DNA of 64,000 nt from Zonotrichia leucophrys gambelii (Eukaryota > Chordata > Aves > Passeriformes > Passerellidae). Position numbers and translations under genes: made by a program. Positions 11,375 through 22,774 of the stretch are shown piece by piece. The stretch covers positions 124,001 through 188,000 of the forward strand of contig NC_088195.1 in assembly GCF_028769735.1 (NCBI RefSeq), written 5' to 3'. The notes under the pieces are model-generated. The model ran no database searches. It was not told the DNA's origin and worked only from the letters and a program-made list of their open reading frames with translations. Position 1 is the stretch's first letter; every line of letters starts with the position of its first letter.

Positions 11375-14300
11375 GTAAGTGGGGTGGAGGCAGTGGTACT
11401 TGTGCTCCTGCATCACAGCACAAGATGCTAGTCTCCTGCTGGGACTGGTGGTTCCCACCTGGCTGTGGTGACGCCAACCAAAATTTTGCTAACACTTTGA
11501 ATTTTCTCCTTATCTGAGAGCAAAACCTCCCTCAATGAGTTTTCTTAAAGGAGGCTGCTCAGAAAGTTCCATTTAATGCCCAGAATGCAAAAACCGGGTT
11601 AATCTGTCCTCTGCAAAGCTGTAAAATCTTTCCGGGGAATTATGACTTGTGTAATTCTGCCTTTGTCCTTGTTACAGTGAGTTGCAAATGCTGTGTCTAC
11701 TCCCAGCATCCTCCTGAAGGCCAGGGAGCTGCTCTGATACATGTGGCAATGTGGCAACTCTGCTCTTAGGGGCACTTTCAGATAAGACCTTTTTTTTTTT
11801 TTTTCCAATTTAGGGAATAGTGGGTGTATGTAGGCATCTGTCCTCAGTTTCTTGTCAGCACAGTTGTGCTTGGAGTGCACTGAAGCCTCGTGCCACAAGT
11901 TACTGCTTGCTGGTGCCAAGCAGTGCTGTAGGCAGCTTATGCTGTTTGAGAATGGTAGTGTGCACTGGAAGTGCAGAGACATGAGCAGAATAAGGCAAAC
12001 CCACATAAACTAAAACAGCCCCACTCCCTCCCCTGTCCTTCAGAAGCTGCCTTTTGAAGACTTTTAACTCTCTAGCTGGGTACTTCATGCATGTTTTTAG
12101 TGGGTGAACAGCATGCAGTGTTCCTGGTCTCCAGACCCTGGGGTCTTGTATGTGCCTGCAAACACAGTCTTGTGCTGGGCTGAAAGAAACACTGTGAGCC
12201 TGCTGTTGTGGCCACTTCAGAGGCAAATGGGAGCTTGTCCCTGCTGCCAGTCCCCAGCTGGCAGGTTGCCTGCAGCCTTGTTGGATTTGTGCATCCAAAG
12301 GAGCTGACGTCAGCTCCCGGCTGAGCACGAGGCTTTTCCTTTGCAGGGAACAGGCTCTGCTTTGTCCTCGCTCAGCTAGCGAAGCGACCAGCACATTTCC
12401 CTGCTCCAATGTTGTAACAAGCTTGTAAACCGTGTAACTGTCTTAATGAGACCCAATCTGGGCCATTCCTCCTCTCCCAATAGCTCAGAGCTGGTTCTTC
12501 TGGGGGCACTGTCTGGAGCTGCCTGGCAGCAGGGGTAAGAGCTCCCTCCTCCAGTACTGGAGTAGTAGTTGTCCCCATATCCCCCTCCCTCCATGATGAT
12601 TCTGTCCCTCCTGCTTTCACTGAGCTGTAGCCATTAAATTCCAACAGCTGCTGGTCTTGGTCTGCTTGGCCATATGCTGGTGGCAGGGATGCTGAAAGTA
12701 CCCCAGATCTACCTGGGTGCATTTTTCCCCCAGAAGGTGGTCAAGTACTGAACAGGCTTCCCACAACAGTGGCCACAGCCCCAAGGCTGCCAGAGCTCAA
12801 GGAGCATTTTGGACAATACTCTCAAGCAGAAGGTGGGATTGTTGGGGTTGTCCTTTGAAGAGCCAGGAGTTGGACTCGATTCTTGAGGATCGCTTCCATC
12901 TCAAAACTTTTTATTCATCCCCCAGCTGCTGAAGCACTGGAATTGCTGCTGCCCCATTCATTCCTGCCGAAACCAGACCCTTTATAGAGTCTGAATTGCA
13001 CTGGAGCAGTCCCAGTGTGCATCCCATTTTCCCTGTCTCCTAGGACACCTGCCTGCTTGGAGGCTGAAAAAGTAGTTCATCCTCTGGAGTAGTAGAATCT
13101 CACAGAGCTGGGGCAGCTTCTGTCCTGGGTAGGGCTAGGTGTGAGGAAGCAGCACATTTCCCTCCAGCTGCCCTGTGCAGTCACCATCAGGATGCATGGA
13201 TGTCATGGTGTCAAATGCTCCTTTGTCAGCCCCATGTGGGGATTAGATTCCATTATTTACGTGTTTTTGGTGGCTTGAGCAATCAAGTTAGATCAGGTAA
13301 TGTTTAGTCAAAAACACTTCCAGTGAATCTAGAAAACAGGTATGGGTATTGTTTTCCTTTAGAAAAAGGGGGGATGAGGAGAATTGCCCCTAGAGTACCT
13401 GGCACTGCCCAGCTGTGTGGCTTCCTGCTGATTGCCCTTTGGAGCCTGCTATTTTCAGGGGGACTTCCCAGAAGAAAGGCTGTGGCTGCATTTAGACTCT
13501 TCAGGGGCATCACATTTGCTGAGTTCAAGGTTCAGATTTTGCAAAGTGCTGAGTGCTCTGTGCACCTTGTGATGTGGCAGCTCCCAGGTGCTGCTGCTGC
13601 CCCCTCTCACAGGACCCAGAGCCATGGCCCGTCCCTGGTGGCATTGCACTGGAGCTTCTGGTAGCAGAGAGCAGAATGCTGTGAGGCTGGGAGCAGACTC
13701 TGCAGCACCAAGGCTTCTGTAACCTGCTCCAGACTTTGTTTAAACTGGGCAAAAAGGTCAAGTACCATCCAAGGACCCATGAATAACATGTTGACAACCT
13801 CTCTGTCTGTTAATGGCAGAGCAAGGTCTGTTAATATTCAATGGATGTTCATTCAGTGTATTTAAATACATTTTAGTGTCTGTAGAGCATGCTTGGCAGT
13901 TTCTAATCACTGTTTGCTTTGGATTAAAGCGCCTGATACTGAAGCACTTAAAAGGGCAATTGGTCCCTGTCTGCATTAGGGATAGCAGTGAAAACAGAAG
14001 CACCCCTTCTCCTGGGGCACTGCTGCTTCTCCCCAAGCCCTGAGGAGCTTCACTTGCACCCAGAGAAGGTGTTTCCTCACAGCTTCATCTGGTCTTGATC
14101 AGAAACATCTGTCAGGAGATGTGCAGTTGCTTTGTGGCTGAGACCCCAGCTCATGGTGAGTGGGTGGCTGCAAGTAGGGCAGAGCCCCCAGTGCAGCATG
14201 AGGCTGGTGGCTTCGGCCTGTCCCAAAGCCCTGTCTCTGGGGGCAGCTGGTGGCCGGGCAGCTCCTCTTTCAGCCCACAGAAGGCAACTTGCTCAGAGAA

Positions 14301-16879
14301 GTCAAAGCTTTCTGTGCTTCAACAGTTTTCTCTCTCTTATGGTTGGTTTAGATTAGATATTGAGGAAGAAATTCTTCCATGAGGATGATGAGGCCCTGGC
14401 ACAGAGAAGTCTAGAAAAGCTGTTTCTTCTCCATCCCTGGAAATGGCCAAGAGTAGGTTGGATTGCAGCAACCTGTTTTAGTAGGAAATGTCCCTGCCCA
14501 TGGCAAGGAGCTGGAACAAGATGATCTTTAAGGTCTCTTCCAACCCAAACCATTTTGTGATTCTCTTGTCTCCAGCTGCCTCTGAACCTTCTGTCCTTTC
14601 CCCTTACCCCAGTTCCCTCCCTGGGAGAAACAATGCTGTGTGAAAGCTGGAATCATCTGGCAGTAAAGATGCAGTGTGCTTGTGTGTGTATTTGGTCTCT
14701 CATGCAAAGATAACTCCTCTCTGGTGCATCTCCTTTGTTTGCCCAGGTCCCATCAGCAGCATCCTGGTGAACAAGTATGGCAGCCGGCCCATCATATTAG
14801 TAGGCGGCTGCCTTTCCGGCTGTGGGCTGATCGCAGCCTCCTTCTGCAACACGGTGGAGGAGCTCTACTTCTGTATTGGGGTCATAGGGGGTAAGTGGTA
14901 GCTCTGCCCTAGTGGGGCAGTGAAAGGAGCAACTTCAACCCAGTAATTATTAGTTGATGTCTGAATTTGCATGAGTTCTGGTTCTTGTCACTGCCTGGGT
15001 GCCTCTTTAGCTGGCAGCAGGGGCTGATTCCTGCTTATGCCAGCTGGGATGTGGGTGAGTCAGTTGTTGGAATGGACTGTCTGGGGCACTGGTGGAATCA
15101 CCATCCCTGGAAGTGTTCAAAAAGCATGTAGTTGTCACACTTGGGGCATGTGTTAATGGGGACCTGGCAGTGCTGGGGGGATGGTTGGACTCCATTTTCT
15201 TAGAGGACTTTTCTAACCTAAATGATTCCATGATTCTAAGTTGGAAATGGAGCTGTGAACTCCCCAGAAGTAAAACCTCACTTGTCCTACTAGCCCTTCT
15301 GCCAGTGCTGCTGGAGGCATCCAAGACTTGAGCCCCTTATCTCTCTCCTGCAGGTCTTGGACTTGCCTTCAACCTGAACCCTGCCTTAACCATGATTGGC
15401 AAGTACTTCTTTAAGAGGCGTCCACTGGCCAATGGGCTGGCAATGGCAGGCAGCCCTGTCTTCCTCTCTACCTTGGCACCCCTCAACCAGTTCTTCTTTG
15501 GCATATTTGGCTGGCGTGGCAGCTTCCTCATCCTGGGTGGCCTCCTGCTGAACTGCTGTGTGGCTGGATCCCTGATGCGGCCCATAGGTCCCAAGCCAGT
15601 TCAGAAGAAAGAGACCAATAAGGAAGCACAGCAGGAGGCTGGGAAAGCGGGGAAAAAGGATGATGGTGACACCAGCACGGACCTCATTGATGGAAAGGCC
15701 AAGAAAGAGAAAAGCTCAGTCTTCCAGACAATCAACAAATTCTTGGACCTGACTCTATTCAAACACAGGGGCTTCCTGCTCTATCTGTCAGGCAATGTAA
15801 TAATGTTCTTCGGGTTGTTTGCTCCCTTGGTCTTCCTCAGCAATTATGCAAAGAGCAAGAAGATTCCTAGTGACTCGGCAGCCTTCCTGCTCTCCATACT
15901 GGCCTTTGTGGACATGTTTGCCAGACCTTCCATGGGACTGGTGGCAAACACCAAGTGGGTCAGACCCCGCATCCAATATTTCTTTGCCATTGCTATTATT
16001 TACAATGGTGTTTGCCACATCTTGCTCCCCATGTCCCCCACCTATACTGGCTTCTGCATTTATGCTGGCTTCTTTGGCTATGCCTTTGGCTGGCTGAGCT
16101 CGGTTCTCTTTGAGACCCTGATGGACCTGGTGGGAGCTCAGCGGTTCTCTAGTGCTGTTGGCCTGGTGACCATCGTGGAGTGCTGCCCTGTTCTTCTGGG
16201 ACCCCCTTTGCTAGGTAGGATGTGCTGTGCCTGGAGAACTCACTTGAGGGCATGGTTTTAATGGAGTGGTGCTGGGGTGGTGATTGAACTTTGATCTTAA
16301 AAGTCTTTCCCAACCTTAATGATTCTATGGTTCTTTGACTCTGGCTATTCTGCCTGGACTTGCTTAGTGGTGGTGGGTTCCCTTGAGTCATGGGCAGCCC
16401 ATGGCACTGGGGCAGTAGTAGACCACTGAGGAATGGCCAAGGAAGTGGGATCTGAACCCGTGGCACCGGGTAGGGGAGCAGGGAGTAAAGGAATGTGGGA
16501 CAGGTCCTTGTCTGAATGTGAGAGTGGTGGGCTTGGGCTGCTCTTGGGAATATCTCCATGACCTGGAGCTGCTTTGGGGGCTTCTTGCTGAACTGTGTAC
16601 TCTTGTCTTTTAGGGAAACTAAATGACATGTATGGTGACTACAAGTACACATACTGGGCCTGTGGGGTTGTCCTGATCATCGCTGGGATCTACCTCTTCA
16701 TTGGGATGGGCATCAACTATCGCCTGGTGGCCAAGGAGGAGAAAGCGAAGAAGGAAAGGAAGGAGGACGAGACCAACATTGATGAGGCTGGGAAGAAGAA
16801 AGAGGAAAAAAATGATGTAGCACCCTCACCTCAGAAGAATGTGGAGGGTGGTGTCAAAGAGGAGGAGAGCCGCATGTGA
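11158..16879 (+). CDS. SLC16A1: monocarboxylate transporter 1 (MCT1), 4 coding exons, 495 aa
   Basis: This plasma-membrane, proton-coupled carrier moves lactate, pyruvate and ketone bodies. It is an MFS-fold SLC16 protein with 12 helices that works with the chaperone basigin. The coding sequence joins 11158-11374, 14747-14890, 15354-16214 and 16614-16879: 1488 nt, all junctions GT-AG and phase 1, no internal stop. The start is fixed by an in-frame TGA 9 nt upstream (11149-11151) and by the conserved [14 protein letters not shown] opening. Visible marks are the SLC16 motif EGGWGW (15-20), Lys38 in helix 1, the helix-4/5 motif [11 protein letters not shown] (138-148), a charged cytoplasmic loop (about 199-242), Asp307 and Arg311 in helix 8 (equivalent to human D309/R313), Phe365, and an acidic/lysine-rich C-tail ending EEESRM. 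Human MCT1 has 500 residues; the difference lies in the loop and tail. Nothing suggests a pseudogene. Confidence 0.97.
12300..12317. promoter_or_regulatory. perfect 18 bp palindrome with a full CRE (TGACGTCA)
   Basis: GGAGCTGACGTCAGCTCC equals its own reverse complement and centres on TGACGTCA, the consensus site for CREB/ATF dimers. It lies in intron 2 of SLC16A1. The sequence match is exact; function as an enhancer is inference. Confidence 0.5.
12730..12915 (+). mobile_element. CR1 LINE fragment (3' region), diverged
   Basis: It carries the order of words typical of avian CR1 3' ends: ACAGGCTTCCCACAACAGTG, a stretch matching the usual CTCAAGGAGCATTTGGACAA, then GGAGTTGGACTCGATTCTTG and a variant of TCCCTTCCAACTCAG. 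It is strongly diverged and 5'-truncated. Confidence 0.7.
14385..14565 (+). mobile_element. CR1 LINE fragment (3' region)
   Basis: Recognisable CR1 words are CATCCCTGGAAATGGCCAAG, GGTTGGATTGCAGCAACCTG, TGTCCCTGCCCATGGCAAGG, AAGATGATCTTTAAGGTCTC and TTCCAACCCAAACCATTTTG, ending in TGTGATTCT. It is a 5'-truncated copy in SLC16A1 intron 2. Confidence 0.85.
14747..14890 (+). CDS. SLC16A1: SLC16A1 exon 3: residues 73-121
   Basis: 144 nt between acceptor TTTGCCCAG and donor GGGG|GTAAGT; both ends are phase 1. It encodes helix 2 and helix 3, including [14 protein letters not shown] and [15 protein letters not shown], both close to mammalian MCT1. Confidence 0.96.
15070..15242 (+). mobile_element. 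CR1 LINE fragment (3' end) in SLC16A1 intron 3
   Basis: CR1 words in order are ATCACCATCCCTGGAAGTGT, TCAAAAAGCATGTAGTTGTC, GACCTGGCAGTGCTGGGGGG, ATGGTTGGACTCCATTTTCT and TAACCTAAATGATTCCATGA, ending TTCTAA. Intron 3 is only 463 bp (14891-15353), so the element makes up over a third of it. Confidence 0.9.
15354..16214 (+). CDS. SLC16A1: SLC16A1 exon 4: residues 121-408
   Basis: This is the largest coding exon, 861 nt, between acceptor CTCCTGCAG and donor GCTAG|GTAGGA. It encodes helices 4 to 11 and the large cytoplasmic loop, and carries Asp307, Arg311 and Phe365, which line the substrate path in the human protein. A large fourth exon holding most of the transporter is also my recollection of mammalian SLC16A1. 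Confidence 0.97.
16258..16336 (+). mobile_element. CR1 LINE fragment (extreme 3' end) in SLC16A1 intron 4
   Basis: TTGAACTTTGATCTTAAAAG, TCTTTCCCAACCTTAATGAT and TCTATGGTTCT match the last part of avian CR1. Intron 4 is 399 bp (16215-16613); its remaining sequence is unremarkable. Confidence 0.8.
16614..16879 (+). CDS. SLC16A1: SLC16A1 exon 5, coding part: residues 408-495 and stop
   Basis: The acceptor is TTGTCTTTTAG. It encodes [18 protein letters not shown], helix 12 and the charged cytoplasmic tail, with stop TGA at 16877-16879. The tail is rich in Lys and Glu and keeps the EEES ending of mammalian MCT1, but finishes RM instead of PV. Confidence 0.96.
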
Positions 16880-18120
16880 GGGACCAGTCTTAATCCCAGA
16901 GTGTCGGGGAAGTGCTGCTGCCCTGATGTGGCAGCCAGGGCAGAGCTCCGCTGGCGCTGGGGGGCTGTAAGAAGTGTTTAAACCGGGTGTTCATTTTTAA
17001 ACAGGCTCTGAATTGTCTTTCCATCTGTGTTAAAGGTAACAGGACTACACATGCAGTATCCTCGTGTGTCCAGGGGCAGGGGGCTTTTATAGTCTGGCTT
17101 TTTAACAGTAACATGAATGTACTAATATGTGCCTTACAGTCTCCGTATCTAGCTGAATCTGAACGAGCCTTAACTCTAAACTGTGCTTTAGCTCTGTATT
17201 CTGCTTGGGTTGGGGGGCGGGGGGTATGTGTGTGTTTTGGGGAGTTTTTTTGTTAAAAAGCCATAAAAAAGCAGGATACTGGATTTGTTGAAGCACAATG
17301 GGCTTCAGGGCCGGCCCTGGATGAATACTGCTTCATACGCTTCTTACTGCAGGTCCTCTGCAGGGGAGATGCAGGCATGGGGCAAGGTGCTCCTTAACCC
17401 TCATGCCCAGTGCCTCCCGGCTCTTTAGGTGGTCTTTAGGTATGTTTTGAAAACACTTTAGCTACTGTAGTTCTTTAAAATCCCTGTTTTTGTAGCTGTT
17501 CTCTCATGGGATATTCAGGTTGAAGAAAGATGGCTGGGGTTCTTGTTGGGCAGTGTCACCCACTCCAGGGCTGTGGCAGCCCTGCTTGCCCAAGCCTTCC
17601 TTGGGGACTGTTGGAGTCCCCCCTGCCTCCCCACTCTGCCTCAATAGTGCCTCTTCTCAGCCCAGTGCTAGGTGATGTGAAATGGGCTCAGGTTGTGCTG
17701 CTGGCATTCACACTGCTGTTGGCTGTGCTGGCCCATCCTGCCCATGGGGTGGGCTTCCACCAGAGCATCCCACCCAGCCAGGTGTTTTGGGTGCCTGACC
17801 TTGGGCAGAGTGGTGAGGTGAGTGGAGATGGTACATCCCTGAGACTTTTTCTGCTTTTGCTCTTTTATCTGTTAGAGAAACCTCTTTTACTTGCTTCTGT
17901 TCAACTGAGATCTTAAGGCGATGGATGCTGAACCTCTCACATCTAGGACACGTAAGGGGGAGGAAAGAATTTGTACGTATTTATTTTTTATTTTTTAGTG
18001 TTGGAAAATATCTCAACGTACGTGGAGCAGGTTAATGGCTCTCAAGTTCTAATAATGTTGATCAGAATTCATGTTAAGAGGCTTGAGTTTTTTCAAATAA
18101 ACTTGTTTTTTTACAATTTA
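16880..18120 (+). other. SLC16A1: SLC16A1 3' UTR with poly(A) signal
   Basis: About 1.24 kb follow the stop codon to AATAAA at 18096-18101, which is followed by a T-rich stretch; cleavage is expected near 18115-18125. A TATTTATTTTTTATTTTTTA run at about 17978-17997 contains AUUUA and looks like an AU-rich stability element. A G-rich run occurs at about 17210-17226. A further AATAAA at about 19974 could serve as a distal signal, with no other support. Confidence 0.75.
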
Positions 18121-20821
18121 CCTATCAAATGTTGAACTTCTTTCTTAGAAGTGAGATTTCTGTGCGCCAGATGGCATAGATTTAGGGTCAGTTTTGAGGA
18201 TAGGGTGAGTGGGGCTGTGGTAGGGCCTGACTCTACACTTGCTGCTCGAGCACCCTATGGAAGCTGGACACATACTGAGAGGGTGAGATGCCCCCTTCCA
18301 GCTGGAAGAGGAGGCTTTGCTCAGCAGTAGGATGGCAACAGCATAGTGTCCTCATGCACTCTAGTTTTAGAAACCTATAAAAAGCCTCAAGAACTGCCTT
18401 GATTGTGAGGGAGAGGGACATGCACTTAAAAGTCTGAATAGTGTGCAGATCCTCTTGCTGTTTCCTTCCAAGCTGAGTGGAACCACACCTGTATGGGCCT
18501 GAAACTAAATGAGGGGTTAAATGAAGGTGGTCTTCAGGGAGTTGTTCTGGGGTCTCTGAGTCTGTGGCAGCTTCAAGCCCTGCATTGCAGCTGCTCTCCT
18601 TGCTCTCCCTTGCTGCAAGGCCCGTTTTGCTTTTTTTGGTCTAAATCTCTCATAAAGCACCCTGAATTGTTGGGGTTTTTTTAAAGACTGTAGATTATTA
18701 AGCCAGGGGAGTATTTTGCAAAAGAGGATGTACAGTTACTGAGCTGTGGTATTGCAAAGCCAGGTAATTGTATTTTTGTAGATGGGTGTCTGGTGGACCC
18801 CCAGAGAGATGGGCTCACATCGCAATAACCAACCCCTGGGAAACTTGCCCTGTTATCAAAGTTTTTGTATCTACAGACAAGGTCCCCTCTGTGTGTGGGG
18901 TGGTCTCTGGTGGGATTCAGACATTGCTGCAGGAGGGCCTGGGCTCTTCTGCCATACCAAACGTTGGTGATGCCTGTTGGGAAGAGCATCTGTTCTGTGA
19001 AATGCAGAATGTGCTCAGCCCTATTCTGCGGGTCCCTACCTCTCGTGGTCATTGGGGGTCCTGTCTGGGCTGTGTCCACAGTTGACATGGGTGTTCCTGT
19101 AGCCAGGGCCACTGGAAGAGGCTCACTTAGCTAGGGCAGGAAGCCAACCTTGCTTCTAAGGAAAAAAGTGTTTAAATAATTTCCTGCTGCTTGGATGTGG
19201 CTGGCTGGGAACACTTCAGTAGTAAATCCTGGTTGTTCTCTACTGGTGACCTCCATGCCCTCTCTGGAGCTGGGTGTCAGCCCTGTCCTTGTTCCAGGAT
19301 CTCCTGTGGGACTTGTTCCTCTGATCTGATGCTGTGGAAATGCAGGTAAGAGTGGAAGGTTGGATTGGGAGGAAAAACTTGCTCTTGCCCTGTATTAGGC
19401 TAGAAACTAAGTGCCCTGATTGGGGTGGAGCACAGTCCTTGCTATGGCAGGTGTGGCACCCCTTCAGGGCACAGCTTCAGGGGCTGCCCCTGTGCCTGCT
19501 CCTGGTTCAGCTCTCAGGAGCAGGAGAGCTATATTTAGTCATGTTATTTCTGTAAGCAAAGTTATCTACAGTGCTGGGAAGTACATGACCTGGGCTCCCA
19601 GAGCGTCTCTGTGTTATGTACCTGTAAAACAGGAGCTAAAATTAGGCATAGGGATCGAAAAAGCAGATGGGAGCCCTGGCTTTACCCATGATGATGGCTG
19701 AGTGGACAGTGGATGCCCAAACCAGCCCTTGTGCTCCAGGGCTGCTCTGCAGGCTGAACCCATTGTGCTGCCTAACTGGAGGAGATGGAGATCCGCTGGA
19801 TGTGGTTCCTTTGCAAAGGACCACAGTACATCCATGGGGACATGTGTGCTTCCCTGCTCCCCGTGCCAGGAGTTGGGAGAAGTGGGAGTATTGCTGGCCA
19901 GATTCCCACCATTCTTCCACAGGTTTCCTTTATGCACCTGGCCACGTTGCCTTCCTTCCTCCAGGGACAGCAAAATAAAATTCTCTTCATAGCGAGCAGA
20001 ATTGAGGAAATACTTGGGAGCTAATTCCCCTGGAGTTTGCTTTCCCAAACATCTGAAGTTGCCAGCCAGGATTGCTGAGCAGCAGCTGGGGGGGTTTGAG
20101 GGGCTCCTAGAGGAGCAGGCTCTGCTCCAGCTGCTGGATTGGAACTGCTGCTGGCTGCTGACTGCTGGTGGCAGCCAGGCCTCTTGATGGTGGGAGTGGG
20201 ATAAGGCAGGCAGACCTCAGCTGTCCTCCCTCTTTTCCCTTCTTCCCTCTGTGAGCCCTCTGAACACAGTGGTTCTGGGCTGGGAGGCTGCTGCTGCCTC
20301 TGCTGTACTGTTGGGCCATCCTCTATTGCCAAATGCACCCCAAACCCATGGTGGCCCTGAGCCTGTTTTCCCCACTCTGTGGGGCCATGGTGCCTGTGGT
20401 TCTGCAAGAGGCCTGGCAGGCCTACAGCCCTTCACCAACAGACATTCCCAGCCTCCTGAAACAGAAACAGCCTAATCCTCCCCACAACGTATCACAATCC
20501 CCTTCCTGGGGAGAGGGGAGCCTGGCTGCAGAGCTCATTCATGTGACAAGCATGAGGAGGGGATCTGGGTTCCTGCCTGCTCCTGCTCTGCCCACAGACT
20601 TTATTCAGTTATTTTGGGAGATTTGGGTTATGCTGAGTGTGCATCTCTGTCCAAGCACTCTGGGCTGCTACTCTGCAAACAAATGCTGCTGTTCCCAGCC
20701 ACTGCCAAGATGCTGGTGGGGCCCAGCAGGGTGGGCAGCTGCTGGCAAAGGCTGGTCAGTCCCATGGCCAGCACTGCCTCTGGCTGTGGCTGTCTGCCCT
20801 GGCTGCGATAGAGGCAGAGAG

Positions 20822-20960
20822 AATTAGAGAATCATAGAGTGGTTTGGGTTGGAAGAGACTTTCCCATTCCCCTCCATGACATGGGCAGGGCCACTTTTCA
20901 CTAGACCAGGCTGCTACAAGCCCCATCAGCCTGGCTTTGAACACTTCCAAGAAATAGCAG
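20822..20960 (-). mobile_element. CR1 LINE fragment, minus orientation
   Basis: On the plus strand it begins AGAGAATCATAGAGTGGTTT and continues GGGTTGGAAGAGACTTTCCC, then GACATGGGCAGGGCCACTTT and CCTGGCTTTGAACACTTCCA. That is the reverse complement of a CR1 3' end. Confidence 0.9.
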
Positions 20961-21523
20961 GGTGATCAGTGCCACCCACATTGCTACTGCTAGCTGCCAC
21001 CTTCCTGCTGCAGGTGGGTGCATGGGGATGACCACAGCTGTGCAGTGCCCATCCTGACTCCCAGAGAGGCCTTGAAATGAGCCATGGCTGCAGAGACACT
21101 TCCTCCAGCATCACTCAAACCACTCTGCCAGCAGCTGAGGAGCAGGAGGAACCTGTAGGAGTAGCACCTGGCCCACAGGAAAGGCTTCCTCTCTCTTCTT
21201 CCACCTTGGGCTGCTTCTGGGACAGAGGTGTGTCCAGGTTTGTGCAATGAGCAACCTGATTTAGCTCTGATGTTGGAGAGTCCTGTCCGTGGCCTGGCAC
21301 GACATGGAACACGGATAGATTTACAGGAATGGGCAGATGGAGAGGGCCCCTTTGCTGCCTGGGCTGGGCTCTGGGGAAAAACAACAGCCCCTTAACAGGA
21401 GCAAAACTGAATTACAGGAGACAGGGCATCAATGGCTGCAAGGTGATCGGCAGTTATTTTCAGTGCACGTTATATTCTGTTAATGAGAGCCCTTTGCTTT
21501 GTTAGGGTGAGGGGTTAAGCAAT

Positions 21524-21630
21524 GCCCCACTGTCATCGAGCTGGTCTGGGAAGGGGTGGTGAAGGATACCCCACTGTCATGGAGCTATTCCAGAGGGAGT
21601 GAGGGGTGCCCCAATGCCATGTGGAGATGG
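21524..21630. repeat. three degenerate copies of a 40-44 bp unit
   Basis: GCCCCACTGTCATCGAGCTG (about 21524), ACCCCACTGTCATGGAGCTA (about 21568) and a decayed GCCCCAATGCCATGTGGAG (about 21608) repeat at 40-44 bp spacing, each preceded by a G-rich run. Confidence 0.5.
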
Positions 21631-22471
21631 GGCACAGCACATGCCCAGGGTGGCTCTGTGGGGCACAGGCTGTGTTCACTGCAAACACTGCCAAGGACAA
21701 ACTGTGCTGCACTTTGCTCAGGCTTTTCCCCTGGGCGGACCCAGAACCTTTGCCCTGCTTCAGGCAGAGATTTTGGCATCCCTGTGTTGCTCAGGTGCAG
21801 CCTTAGGGAACAGCCCTGCAGTCTGGGCTCTGTGGTGATGTCCAGGCAAGGCTGGGATGTTGCTACTGTGTCCCCATGGAGGGCTTGACGAGTTAAAGGA
21901 GGAGAAGCTGTTTGGAGGCACGCAGTGGGCAGACTGGTCCTGTCTGTGCTGTGAGCCAGACTACATGACAGCAAGAGGCTGCACTAGCCCCATGATGGGC
22001 CCAGGCACACTCTGAGCATCCCAGGTTTTTGGGAAGCATATATATTCAAGGGAAAATTGCACCAGGCTTCTGGGCAAGCCTCCTATGCACCCCAAGCCCC
22101 CAAGCACCATCCTGTTGGTGTTCCTGCCACTGTCATGGGCATATGGGGTTGGCATGGAGCCCATTGTGGCTGTCATCCCTCCTCACCATTCCACATGCTG
22201 CCCACACTGCTGTGTCCATGTAGACTCTTAAGGTTCTAGCCACCAGAGCATCTCCTGCCTGTCACCCCAGACCTCGGGACCCTGATGAGTGCTAATCATA
22301 GAGGGGGTCTCTGACCTGCTTGCCGCAGCAGGGAGGACTTTGGCCTGGTGGGCAGAGAAGCAATTCCATGATGCTAGAGGCCAGAGGGGAAACAGGGACA
22401 CGCAATGCCCCAAAAGAGCTTTCTGACGCCATGGCCACACTGCTGTCAAAGAGAACATCCATGCACCAGCG

Positions 22472-22565
22472 TGGGGGATCCCCACATGGGTGGGCAGAAA
22501 GGTGCTCCGTGCTGTGAGGGGATCCCCACACCGGTGGCCCCAAAGGTGCTCCGTGCGTGTGGGTG
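22472..22565. repeat. two copies of a 45-50 bp direct repeat
   Basis: GGGGATCCCCACATGGGTGG and GGGGATCCCCACACCGGTGG each lead into AAAGGTGCTCCGTG. The pair directly abuts the CpG-rich patch that holds the CTCF-like motif. Confidence 0.6.
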
Positions 22566-22629
22566 CTCAAGGGGCGCCCGCGGCTGCGGGGCCGGGGCCA
22601 AGGGCGAACCCTGCGGCCTTGCGCGGCGG

Positions 22630-22648
22630 GGCCGCCAGAGGGCGCCCT
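22630..22648 (+). promoter_or_regulatory. candidate CTCF binding site
   Basis: GGCCGCCAGAGGGCGCCCT matches the CTCF core (CCASYAGRGGGCGC-type) at nearly every informative position. It sits in an isolated patch of about 100 bp that is dense in CpG (22555-22660), within otherwise CpG-poor intergenic DNA between SLC16A1 and TAFA3. The motif match is seen; occupancy is inferred. Confidence 0.5.
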
Positions 22649-22774
22649 GTGGCCGTGCAGAGCTCCCAGGGATGAGAATTCCCACGGATGAAAATTGCCA
22701 GGGTCATTCCCAGCCTGGACCGGTCCCCCCAGCGCTGCCCCAGCATCCCACCCAGCTGCCCTCCAACAGCGCCA

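Larger units (their letters stand above)
11375..14746 (+). other. SLC16A1: SLC16A1 intron 2
   Basis: This 3.4 kb phase-1 intron has donor GTAAGT and acceptor TTTGCCCAG. It contains two sense-oriented CR1 fragments (about 12730-12915 and 14385-14565) and an 18 bp palindrome with a full CRE at 12300-12317. The rest is unique DNA without further exons that I can see. Confidence 0.85.
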
